From: Oscillospiraceae bacterium
Lineage (GTDB): Bacteria; Bacillota_A; Clostridia; Oscillospirales; Oscillospiraceae
NCBI GenBank assembly: GCA_015067895.1
Contig: SVLP01000004.1
Location: forward strand, 1-64,000
Length of the DNA stretch: 64,000 bases
Direction of reading: 5' to 3'
Shown: positions 58,117-64,000 of the stretch, piece by piece
Position numbering within the stretch: the first letter of the stretch is position 1
How the letters are laid out: every line of letters begins with the position of its first letter
Notes under the pieces: generated by a model
Told to the model about the DNA's origin: nothing
The model's database searches: none
The model's input: the letters and a program-made list of their open reading frames with translations, nothing else
Program-made: the position numbers and the translations under genes

Positions 58117-58673
58117 GCGCCCTCCTTCTGCTCGGTCTCGGCGGAGACCGCCTCGCCGAAGTTGACCCGCTCGATCTCCGGCAGCTCCTCCAAAGAGCTC
58201 AGGCCGAAGGTGCGCAGGAAATCAGGCGTCGTTGCGTACTGGATGGGTCGTCCGGGGACATTGAGCCGTCCCGCTTCGCAGATCAGCTTCTTGTTCATCA
58301 GCGCGGAGATGGAGTAGCTGGAGTCCACGCCCCGGATCTGCTCCACCATGGCCTTCGTCGCCGGCTGGTAGTAGGCGATGATGGTCAGGCTTTCCAGCTG
58401 GGCACCGGAGAGCTTCGGGGGCTTCCGGGTCTCCAGGGCCTTGGTCACATAATCCGCCATCTCGCCGGAGGAGACCATCTGGTAGGCCTTCTCCAGCCGG
58501 ATGATCCGGATGCCCCGGCGTTCGAAGGCATAGGCATCCGCCAGCGCGTCCGCCGCCCGGATGATCTCAGTCACATCGGTCTCCAGAGCATGGGCAAGCC
58601 GGGCCGTCTCCACCGGTTCACCTGCGGCAAAGAGGATGGCCTCAATGGCGCGCTGCAATTGTTCAAACTCCAT
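58113..58673 (-). CDS. scpB: Segregation and condensation protein B
   Basis: 186 residues. Two winged-helix domains; motifs AIEAILFAAGEPVETARLA, LSGAQLESLTIIAYYQPATKAMVEQIRGVDSSYSISALMNKKLI and GRPIQYATTPDFLRTFGL. Partner of ScpA and SMC in chromosome condensation. ATG 58673 overlaps scpA by 11 bp and has AAGGAGGAG upstream. Confidence 0.97.
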   Translation of the reverse strand: MEFEQLQRAIEAILFAAGEPVETARLAHALETDVTEIIRAADALADAYAFERRGIRIIRLEKAYQMVSSGEMADYVTKALETRKPPKLSGAQLESLTIIAYYQPATKAMVEQIRGVDSSYSISALMNKKLICEAGRLNVPGRPIQYATTPDFLRTFGLSSLEELPEIERVNFGEAVSAETEQKEGA

Positions 58674-59469
58674 CGGGCTCCTCCTTTCTTTTCTGCTCCG
58701 GCACTTCGAGCAGCCGGACATTGGGATTATCTCCATTCACGTCGTCTTCCAGACTGACGGAATTGGTTTTGCACAGCTCCAGCACCGCCAGGAAGGTTGC
58801 GACGATCTCCGACCGGGAGCGGTTGCCCCGGAAGAGATTTTTCAGCCGCAGGATGCCGTGCTGGATCAATCGGCGCACCACCTGGGCGGCCTTTTTGCCC
58901 ACAGGGTAGGGCTCCTTGCCCACGATGCCCTTGAAGTTGACCGTGGGCGGCGGCAGCATTTTCGCGCTGCGCTCGGTGATGGCATCCAGGGCCTTCAGCA
59001 GATCCTCGGGCTCGTGCCTATAGCGGTAGGACTTGTCGCGCTTCAGCGGCTCGGGCTGCTTGACGAAGGTACAGCGGCCGATCTCATTGCGGGGCTCCAG
59101 AACGGCCACGGCCTTGCGGATCTGTTCGATCGCGTCCTTACGCTCGCGCTCGGCCAGGGACTTGCGCAGGGATTCCAGCTCGCTCTCGGCCTCCAGCCGC
59201 TCGGCTTCGGAAAGCAGCATCTTGGTTTTGATGAGCATCAGGTGGGAGGCCATGGTGATGAATTCACTGGCGATCTCCATGTCCAGACGCTTCATTTCGT
59301 CCAAATATGCGGTATATTGCTCCAGGATGGCCGTGATGGACACATCCTTGATCTCGATCTTGTTTTTGCTCAGCAGCTCGAAGATGACATCCAGAGGGCC
59401 TTCGAAGTCCTCCATCTCCTCCGTTTTGGTGCGTACAATGCCTTCAAGCTTGTATTTGGGTTCTGTCAT
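58663..59469 (-). CDS. scpA: Segregation and condensation protein A
   Basis: 268 residues, kleisin of the SMC complex. N-terminal FEGPLDVIFELLSKNKIEIKDVSITAILEQY is the ScpA signature; LASHLMLIKTKMLL-like ASHLMLIKTKMLLSE follows; the C-terminal winged helix is VATFLAVLELCKTNSVSL. ATG 59469 with AGGAGGT upstream. Eight bases after the protease gene. Confidence 0.97.
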   Translation of the reverse strand: MTEPKYKLEGIVRTKTEEMEDFEGPLDVIFELLSKNKIEIKDVSITAILEQYTAYLDEMKRLDMEIASEFITMASHLMLIKTKMLLSEAERLEAESELESLRKSLAERERKDAIEQIRKAVAVLEPRNEIGRCTFVKQPEPLKRDKSYRYRHEPEDLLKALDAITERSAKMLPPPTVNFKGIVGKEPYPVGKKAAQVVRRLIQHGILRLKNLFRGNRSRSEIVATFLAVLELCKTNSVSLEDDVNGDNPNVRLLEVPEQKRKEEPDGV

Positions 59470-59477
59470 GGAACCTC

Positions 59478-60170
59478 CTAGGAATGGATGGCGGTCAGCA
59501 GCTCCAGCGTCCACTCTGAGATGGGTGCCAGGAAGCCGGTCAGGCCGTCACGCAGAAAATTCAGGGGAACATCCAGGATGCCAGTCAGCAGCAGGGCCAT
59601 CAGCACGAACATGCCGTAGCGCTCATAGCGCAGCAGCTTCCAGTACCACTTTTTCGGCAGAAAGGAGAAGACAACCTTGCTGCCGTCCAGGGGCGGGAAG
59701 GGCAGCAGATTGAACACCGCCAGGCCCGCGCTCAGATAGAACACATAGTAGAAAAACTCCGCCAGGGTCTCCAGCGCGGCATTCTCGAACCACAGGGAAT
59801 AAAAGATGCTCACGGTATAGCAGGCGGCGGCGATGGCACTCAGGAGCACATTGCTCAGCGGCCCCGCCATGGCGGTGATGGCCATGCCCAGCTTGGGGTT
59901 CCTGAAATAGCGGACATCGATGGGCACAGGCTTGGCCCAGCCGAATTTCGCCACGATCAGCATCAGAAGTCCGAAGGGATCCACATGCTTCAAAGGATTC
60001 AGGCTCAGCCGTCCCGCCCGTTTGGCGGTGGGATCTCCCAGGGCCAGGGCCGCCAGGCCGTGGCAGGTCTCATGGAAGGTGATGCAGATCATACAGGCCG
60101 CAGCCACGATCAGAAGCTCCGTCAGCGGGCCAAAATCAAGCTGCGCGGCCCAGGCGCGAATGGCATCCAT
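59478..60170 (-). CDS. Site-2 protease family (M50) membrane metalloprotease
   Basis: 230 residues, about five to six transmembrane segments. Zinc motif HETCH (HExxH) near residue 33, and the second motif NLLPFPPLDGSKV around 157, where the Asp is the third ligand. Members of this short YwhC/Rip-type group have unknown substrates. First gene of the scpA-scpB-ytfIJ-dac-rluB run, with a promoter at 60203-60231. Confidence 0.93.
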   Translation of the reverse strand: MDAIRAWAAQLDFGPLTELLIVAAACMICITFHETCHGLAALALGDPTAKRAGRLSLNPLKHVDPFGLLMLIVAKFGWAKPVPIDVRYFRNPKLGMAITAMAGPLSNVLLSAIAAACYTVSIFYSLWFENAALETLAEFFYYVFYLSAGLAVFNLLPFPPLDGSKVVFSFLPKKWYWKLLRYERYGMFVLMALLLTGILDVPLNFLRDGLTGFLAPISEWTLELLTAIHS

Positions 60171-60202
60171 GCGATCTCTCCAGTCTACAGATATTCCAGT
60201 GT

Positions 60203-60231
60203 ATTATACCATCCTGATCGCCCTTTCGCAA
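60203..60231 (-). promoter_or_regulatory. Promoter of the protease-scpAB operon (TTGCGA-17-TATAAT)
   Basis: Minus strand TTGCGA (60231-60226) and TATAAT (60208-60203), 17-bp spacer, 33 bp before the M50 gene. Confidence 0.7.
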
Positions 60232-60266
60232 GGGCTTCCGCGAAAAAACCAAATTCCATGGTAATC

Positions 60267-60295
60267 TTGCATTTTTCGTCGGGGTATGCTATCAT
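60267..60295 (+). promoter_or_regulatory. Promoter (TTGCAT-17-TATCAT)
   Basis: TTGCAT 60267-60272 and TATCAT 60290-60295, with TGC before the -10. Divergent from the M50 promoter. Confidence 0.7.
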
Positions 60296-60329
60296 AGCAT
60301 CAGTATTGGAACGCAACGGAGGAATCATC

Positions 60330-60635
60330 ATGGCACAGAACAAACGCGCACGGCGCAACACCTTCCGCAAATTCGAACGGATGCTCACCCAGGTGATCCT
60401 GGGCGCAACAGCGGTATTTTTGCTGATGCTGGTGGCAGCCGCCAATGGCATTGGCTGGCTCAAGTGGATGCTGGCCCTGGCGGTGATCCTCGTATCCGGT
60501 CTCGGTGCCCTGCTGCTCATCGCAAAGCAGGAGCACAAGCGCAGACGGAGCTGGTGGATGCTGGCCTCCTTCGCGGCATTACTGCTGTGCACCCTGGTAT
60601 CTTTGATCGTCGGCTATCCGGCACCCGCCATCTGA
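60330..60635 (+). CDS. Small hypothetical membrane protein
   Basis: 101 residues. Basic N-terminus (MAQNKRARRNTFRKFER) followed by three hydrophobic helices with a KQEHKRRRS loop between the second and third. No recognised family. ATG 60330 has ACGGAGG upstream; the longer open frame runs through the promoter. Single gene with promoter and terminator. Confidence 0.8.
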   Translation: MAQNKRARRNTFRKFERMLTQVILGATAVFLLMLVAAANGIGWLKWMLALAVILVSGLGALLLIAKQEHKRRRSWWMLASFAALLLCTLVSLIVGYPAPAI

Positions 60636-60645
60636 ACAACAATTT

Positions 60646-60679
60646 AAGGGAGCTGCTTTCGGCAGCTCCCTCTTTTTTT
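60646..60679 (+). terminator. Terminator between convergent genes
   Basis: GGGAGCTGC / GCAGCTCCC stem then TCTTTTTTTATT on +. Confidence 0.85.
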
Positions 60680-61241
60680 ATTCGTCTGCGTCGATGATGC
60701 CGTCGCTGTCTGGGATGTACTTGACGCTCTTGTAATGGGCCACCAGATTGCAGGCGCCGATGGCGGTCAGGGCGATACCGACGACGGTCAGCACCAGCCG
60801 GGACACGCTCAGGGGCGACAGGATCAGCCGAACGCCCACCAGCAGCTCCAGCACCGCAAGGACTGCACCGGGCACCCAGAAGCCGCCGCCGCGTTTGATG
60901 CGCTGGGCATCCTTCACGGCCCGCCAGCCCTGGCTCAGCACCAGAAGGCCCAGGACAACGCCGAGGACTGAGGCGATCATCAGGGGATTGCGGTGGAGCC
61001 ATGCGCCTGCGATCAGCAGCACCGCACCGGTGACCACGCTGCCCGTGCCGAAGCCGCCCGCAAAGCCCGCGATCAGAGCCGCCACACCGCCGGCGATCAG
61101 CAGCCAGCCGATCACAGCGGAGATCAGGGCCGAGGCGGTATCCGGCTTGATGGTCAGGATCACGCCGCACAGGATCATCAGAATCGAACCGCTTTCATAG
61201 CGGAGAAGGTCTTTCCAGTTGAAATCTCTCAATTTTTTCAA
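60678..61241 (-). CDS. DUF308/HdeD-like membrane protein
   Basis: 187 residues. About six short hydrophobic helices with small-residue pairs (SGSILMILCGVILTIKPDTASALISAVIGWLLIAGG; VLGVVLGLLVLSQGWRAVKDA), the repeat pattern of the HdeD/DUF308 family. The acidic C-terminus YIPDSDGIIDADE is cytoplasmic. Function in Gram-positive bacteria is unknown. Single gene. Confidence 0.87.
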   Translation of the reverse strand: MKKLRDFNWKDLLRYESGSILMILCGVILTIKPDTASALISAVIGWLLIAGGVAALIAGFAGGFGTGSVVTGAVLLIAGAWLHRNPLMIASVLGVVLGLLVLSQGWRAVKDAQRIKRGGGFWVPGAVLAVLELLVGVRLILSPLSVSRLVLTVVGIALTAIGACNLVAHYKSVKYIPDSDGIIDADE

Positions 61242-61357
61242 CTCCTTTCTTTGGAACCATCATACCGGGTTTATCATTCTGCGTCAACGTTTCCGTCCCA
61301 AAATTTACGCATCCTTCACATTTTTTGCGCATAGACTGCACCGAAGGAGGGATGCCC

Positions 61358-61609
61358 ATGGAGGAGCTGGGAAACGGCAGGCTGACCATGGAGGGCCGCA
61401 GGAAGCTGACCCTGACAGGGGCGAAGGAGGTGGTGCGCTTCAACGAGGAGTTGGTGGAGCTGAACACGGAGCTGGGGGCCGTCCTCATCGAGGGGGCGGA
61501 GCTGAAGCTCAAGTGCCTGAGTCTGGACACCGGGACGGTGGTGGTGGAGGGGAAGCTGCGCAGCTTCGCCTACGAGGAAGCCAAGCCGAAGCGGGGGCTG
61601 TGGCGGTGA
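61358..61609 (+). CDS. yabP: Sporulation protein YabP
   Basis: 83 residues. GRLTMEGRRKLTLTGAKEVVRFNEELVELNTELGAVLIEG is the YabP/YqfC spore-protein domain. ATG 61358 is preferred over 61352 because AAGGAGG ends at 61350, leaving seven bases. The yabP-yabQ-divIC-yabR order is the one known from Bacillus. A sporulation-sigma -10 could be CATAGACT at 61330, but no convincing -35 goes with it. Confidence 0.93.
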   Translation: MEELGNGRLTMEGRRKLTLTGAKEVVRFNEELVELNTELGAVLIEGAELKLKCLSLDTGTVVVEGKLRSFAYEEAKPKRGLWR

Positions 61610-62325
61610 GTCCGGAGACTGTGTGGAGCAGGCTCCTGGGCTGCTTCCTGGCGGGAGTGCTGCTGGGCTGCGGCGCGGATATATGGAAGCCCCTGCACCG
61701 GCGGCTGCCCCGCTTCAGCGAGCTGGTCATCGGTCTGGAGCTCTGGGCCTGCTGGCTCTTCACCGCCTTCAGCCTGTGCCGTGGAGATCTGCGGATCGGC
61801 TATTATCTGGCACTGCTGTTGGGCTTCGGGGTCTGGGAATGGCTCTTTGGGGCAGCTGTTTCGGCGTTTTGGGCCAAGTTCTGGCATTTTGCTGTGGTGC
61901 CCTGGCGTAAACTTCAGAAATTTTTTCGTAAAATCTCAAATTTCCTCTTTTCAAGTTGGAAAAAATGGAGTACAATACAAAAGAATAACCGCGATTCCCA
62001 CAGTAGACTTTCCGGAGGCAGATCCCATGGCAGACATCCACGATTTCCTGAACCGCTTTCAGCTCCAGTACCGGCGCACCCCCGCCCTGCACAAGGTCGT
62101 GGTGGCGGCGGCGATCGTGCTGTCCTCCGTGACGCTGATTTCCCTGCGGCTGGGCCACTGGGAGGCCGAGGAAAAGCTGGCCGCCCTGCAGCATCAGGCC
62201 GCCGTTCTCGAACAGCAGAACGAGGAGCTTCGCCAGGACATCGAAGCCCTGGGCACCGCCGATTCCATCCGGGAGATCGCAAGGGAAGAGCTGGGTCTGG
62301 TGGATCCGGACACCATCATTTTTGA
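61606..62325 (+). CDS. yabQ: Spore cortex protein YabQ, frame running through divIC
   Basis: GTG 61606 overlaps the yabP stop. Residues 1-125 are YabQ: about four helices (LLGCFLAGVLLGCGADIWKP; ELVIGLELWACWLFTAF; YYLALLLGFGVWEWLFGAAV), needed for spore cortex formation in Bacillus. After SSWKKWSTIQKNN (near 61990) no stop appears, and the frame continues with an Arg/Gly/Pro-rich sequence through nearly all of divIC to 62325 (239 codons). The extension looks like an out-of-frame shadow, so the true 3' end of yabQ is in doubt. Confidence 0.7.
   Translation: MSPETVWSRLLGCFLAGVLLGCGADIWKPLHRRLPRFSELVIGLELWACWLFTAFSLCRGDLRIGYYLALLLGFGVWEWLFGAAVSAFWAKFWHFAVVPWRKLQKFFRKISNFLFSSWKKWSTIQKNNRDSHSRLSGGRSHGRHPRFPEPLSAPVPAHPRPAQGRGGGGDRAVLRDADFPAAGPLGGRGKAGRPAASGRRSRTAERGASPGHRSPGHRRFHPGDRKGRAGSGGSGHHHF
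61948..61976 (+). promoter_or_regulatory. Promoter of divIC inside yabQ (TTTTCA-17-TACAAT)
   Basis: TTTTCA 61948-61953 and TACAAT 61971-61976, near the end of the yabQ homology region. It would allow vegetative divIC expression independent of the sporulation genes. Confidence 0.55.
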
Positions 62326-62338
62326 ACAAGCAGACTAA
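62027..62338 (+). CDS. divIC: Septum formation initiator DivIC/FtsB-like
   Basis: 103 residues. Bitopic division protein: one transmembrane helix (VVVAAAIVLSSVTLISL, about 25-41), then a coiled coil (EEKLAALQHQAAVLEQQNEELRQDIEAL), then EIAREELGLVDPDTIIF typical of the family end. SD CGGAGG before ATG 62027. Interacts with FtsL and the divisome by family analogy. Confidence 0.93.
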   Translation: MADIHDFLNRFQLQYRRTPALHKVVVAAAIVLSSVTLISLRLGHWEAEEKLAALQHQAAVLEQQNEELRQDIEALGTADSIREIAREELGLVDPDTIIFEQAD

Positions 62339-62340
62339 TC

Positions 62341-62856
62341 ATGGAGGAAACAAACAACAGTATGGAGTTAACCGTCGGAGCTGTCCTTGAGGGCAAGGTA
62401 AAATCGATCACCAATTTCGGCGCGTTCATCGCGCTTCCCGACAACAAGACCGGCATGGTACATATCTCTGAGATCGCCAATGCCTACGTCAGTGACATCC
62501 GCCAGCACCTGACCGAGGGTCAGGATGTGAAGGTCATGGTCATCGCTGTGGATCAGGGCAAAGTCAACCTGTCCATCAAGCGGCTGGAGCCCAAGCCCCA
62601 GAACACCGGCCGTCCCAGCTTCCGCCGGGAGGGCGGCGAGGGCCGTCCCGAGCGCCAGGATCGCGGCAATTTCCGCAATAACAACAATCAGGCTCCCCGG
62701 CCCGCTCCCGTCCGTGCCGCTGCACCTGTCCCCCCTCCTGCTCCCAAGACCAAGGATCAGCAGTTTGAGGATATGATGAAGGCATTCATGTCGGAGTCCG
62801 ACTCCAAGCTCTCCGGTATGCGCGCCGACCACCGCACCAAGAGCCGCAGACGCTAA
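62341..62856 (+). CDS. yabR: S1 RNA-binding domain protein YabR
   Basis: 171 residues. The N-terminal S1 domain (VGAVLEGKVKSITNFGAFIALPDNKTGMVHISEIANAYV) matches YabR. A low-complexity Arg/Asn/Pro tail (about 85-140) and a C-terminal helix follow. ATG 62362, which begins MELTVGAV and aligns with the usual YabR start, is an alternative; its SD (GGAGG) is 14 bases away, and the first ATG has none. Three bases after divIC. Confidence 0.92.
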   Translation: MEETNNSMELTVGAVLEGKVKSITNFGAFIALPDNKTGMVHISEIANAYVSDIRQHLTEGQDVKVMVIAVDQGKVNLSIKRLEPKPQNTGRPSFRREGGEGRPERQDRGNFRNNNNQAPRPAPVRAAAPVPPPAPKTKDQQFEDMMKAFMSESDSKLSGMRADHRTKSRRR

Positions 62857-62909
62857 CAAATACAGGGCTGCCCGCGCAGCCCTTGTTTTGCGTCAGGAAG
62901 GAGAACGAA

Positions 62910-63608
62910 ATGGCAAATGTCATGATTACCGGCGGCTCCCGGGGCATCGGTGCAGCTACCGTCCGCCGGTTCGCCCAGGCCGGTCACCGGGTCTGGTTCC
63001 TGTATGAAAAGGAGCATGCCGCCGCCCAGGCTGTGGCCGCCGAGACCGGCGCCGCCGCCATCTGCGCTGATGTGTCCGACGGTGAGGCCGTCCGCAGCGC
63101 CTTCCGGCAGTGTCCCGATGTGGACATCCTGGTCTGCAACGCGGGCATCTCCATCCCGGGGCTCATGAGCATGCTCCCGGAGCAAAGCTGGGATCGACTC
63201 TTCGAGGTCAACGTCAAGGGCATCTACCACTGCGTCAACGCCGCCATGTCCAGCTTCCTGCGGAAGCAGTCCGGCTCCATTGTGATGGTCAGCTCCATGT
63301 GGGGCGTCACCGGCGGCAGCTGCGAGGCCGCCTACTCCGCCACCAAGGGCGCGGTCATCGCCCTGAGCAAGGCTCTGGCCAAGGAGCTGGGCCCCAGCGG
63401 CATCCGGGTCAACTGTGTGGCCCCCGGCGTGATCCTGACGGATATGTGCGCCGAGATCGACCCCGAGATCCTGGAGGAACTCCGCCAGGAATCCCCCATC
63501 GGCAAAAATGGACGGCCCGAGGATGTGGCCGCCGCCATCGAATATTTAGCCGACGCCCCCTTCGTCACCGGCCAGGTGCTGGGGGTCAACGGCGGCTTCG
63601 TCATTTAA
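62910..63608 (+). CDS. Short-chain dehydrogenase/reductase (FabG-like)
   Basis: 232 residues. NAD(P)-binding TGGSRGIG at residues 7-14, CNAG, catalytic Ser in MVSSMWG, YSATKG (Tyr-x-x-x-Lys), and the C-terminal TGQVLGVNGGF. It resembles 3-oxoacyl-ACP reductase, but the lack of fab neighbours leaves the substrate open. ATG 62910 with GGAAGGA upstream. Confidence 0.9.
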   Translation: MANVMITGGSRGIGAATVRRFAQAGHRVWFLYEKEHAAAQAVAAETGAAAICADVSDGEAVRSAFRQCPDVDILVCNAGISIPGLMSMLPEQSWDRLFEVNVKGIYHCVNAAMSSFLRKQSGSIVMVSSMWGVTGGSCEAAYSATKGAVIALSKALAKELGPSGIRVNCVAPGVILTDMCAEIDPEILEELRQESPIGKNGRPEDVAAAIEYLADAPFVTGQVLGVNGGFVI

Positions 63609-63625
63609 CTAAGGAGGAATTACCA

Positions 63626-64000
63626 ATGAAAATTTCCATCGCTTGTGACCACGGCGCATTCGAGATGAAGGAGGCCGTCAAGGCCCATCTGGAGACCAAG
63701 GGCTTCGAGGTCGTCGACTTCGGCTGCCACTCCCTGGCCAGCTGCGACTACCCCGACATGATCGCCCCCGCCGCCCAGGCCGTCGCCAAGGGCGAGTGCG
63801 AGAAGGGCATCGTGCTCTGCACCACCGGCATCGGCGCATCCATCGTGGCCAACAAGGTCGACGGCGTCCGCTGCGCCCTGCTCCACGAGACCTGGTCTGC
63901 CAAGATGACCCGGCTCCACAACGACACCAACGTCATGGCTCTGGGTGCCGGTGTCGTCGGCAAGAACCTGGCTCTGGAGATCGTGGACACCTGGCTGGGC
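63626..64000 (+). CDS. rpiB: Ribose-5-phosphate isomerase B (partial, cut by window end)
   Basis: 125 codons visible, reading on past the end of the window. MKISIACDHGAFEMKEAVKAHLETKG, then VVDFGCHSLASCDYPDMI, GIVLCTTGIGASIVANKVDGVRCAL and NDTNVMALGAGVVG are all RpiB motifs; the catalytic Cys lies in LCTTGIG. Interconverts ribose-5- and ribulose-5-phosphate. SD AAGGAGGA. The family is usually about 145-150 residues, so around 20 codons are missing. Confidence 0.95.
   Translation, partial: MKISIACDHGAFEMKEAVKAHLETKGFEVVDFGCHSLASCDYPDMIAPAAQAVAKGECEKGIVLCTTGIGASIVANKVDGVRCALLHETWSAKMTRLHNDTNVMALGAGVVGKNLALEIVDTWLG

Noticed and set aside
61325..61358. Earlier starts for yabP (61325, 61352)
   Set aside because: AAGGAGG ends at 61350, so ATG 61352 would be one base from it, and 61325 would start upstream of it; 61358 has the correct seven-base spacing.
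1..64000. tRNA, rRNA or prophage genes
   Set aside because: Intergenic gaps were read for tRNA-like GTTCGANNC arms and phage modules; none were convincing. I cannot exclude a missed short RNA without a covariance search.

Overview
The window is a 64 kb stretch of a GC-rich, low-mobility bacterial chromosome. The organism reads as an anaerobic, spore-forming Firmicute of the class Clostridia, probably Oscillospiraceae/Ruminococcaceae-like. The reasons are: sporulation genes (spoIVA, yabP, yabQ, gerW/ytfJ); an IspH-ribosomal protein S1 fusion; HPr kinase; a large SRP RNA upstream of dnaX; Firmicute gene orders (dnaX-ybaB-recR, scpA-scpB-ytfI-ytfJ-dac, yabP-yabQ-divIC-yabR, dnaG-sigma); strong AGGAGG ribosome binding sites; and TTGACA/TATAAT promoters. 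No phage, transposase, CRISPR array, rRNA or tRNA was recognised. Genus cannot be fixed from the sequence alone.

Layout. 1-3.4 kb: rpmF, der, plsY, gpsA (+). 3.4-5.6 kb: two unrelated cell-envelope genes (-) in matching promoter/terminator cassettes. 5.8-9.3 kb: rpmB (-), hprK, spoIVA, a PH-domain protein. 9.4-19.7 kb: a complete de novo pyrimidine operon, pyrC-carA-carB-pyrK-pyrD-pyrF-(FakA-tail-like protein)-pyrE-pyrB-pyrI. 20.1-24.8 kb: a YfhO membrane protein, then an ECF sigma factor with an overlapping membrane partner. 24.9-36.3 kb (-): Dabb protein, ispH-rpsA, cmk, two overlapping sigma-like genes, dnaG, rtcB, dgt, a lipoprotein, yigZ, hflX. 36.4-45.4 kb: rpmE, M29 aminopeptidase, homocysteine methyltransferase and birA, small envelope proteins, a nucleotidyltransferase, GIY-YIG protein, a small membrane protein with nicotinate phosphoribosyltransferase, a P-loop kinase. 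45.7-55 kb (-): lipoprotein, telA-xpaC, a TM2/TEP-repeat protein, recR-ybaB-dnaX, SRP RNA, acpP, a YhiN flavoprotein, an RpiR regulator. 55-60 kb (-): rluB, dac, gerW, DUF2953, scpB, scpA, an M50 protease. 60.3-64 kb: small membrane proteins, yabP-yabQ-divIC-yabR, an SDR and a truncated rpiB (+).

What stands out. (1) The carbamoyl-phosphate synthetase small subunit (carA) is full length and sits in an intact pyrimidine operon, but its glutaminase active site is gone: the nucleophile Cys is Glu, and the HPE motif and the QNHG region are replaced. The enzyme should not hydrolyse glutamine; free ammonia is the likely nitrogen donor. (2) An AT-rich intergenic block at 41154-41480 holds five or six consecutive, mostly perfect hairpins ending in a terminator: a candidate structured RNA or an undescribed repeat element. 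(3) dnaG is followed by two overlapping sigma-70 homologues, the second with degenerate promoter-recognition regions. (4) The yabQ frame has no stop before it runs through almost all of divIC. (5) The intergenic spaces carry at least six families of palindromic repeats, some nested into modular MITE-like units.

All functional calls rest on reading translated motifs and gene order; no database search was possible.
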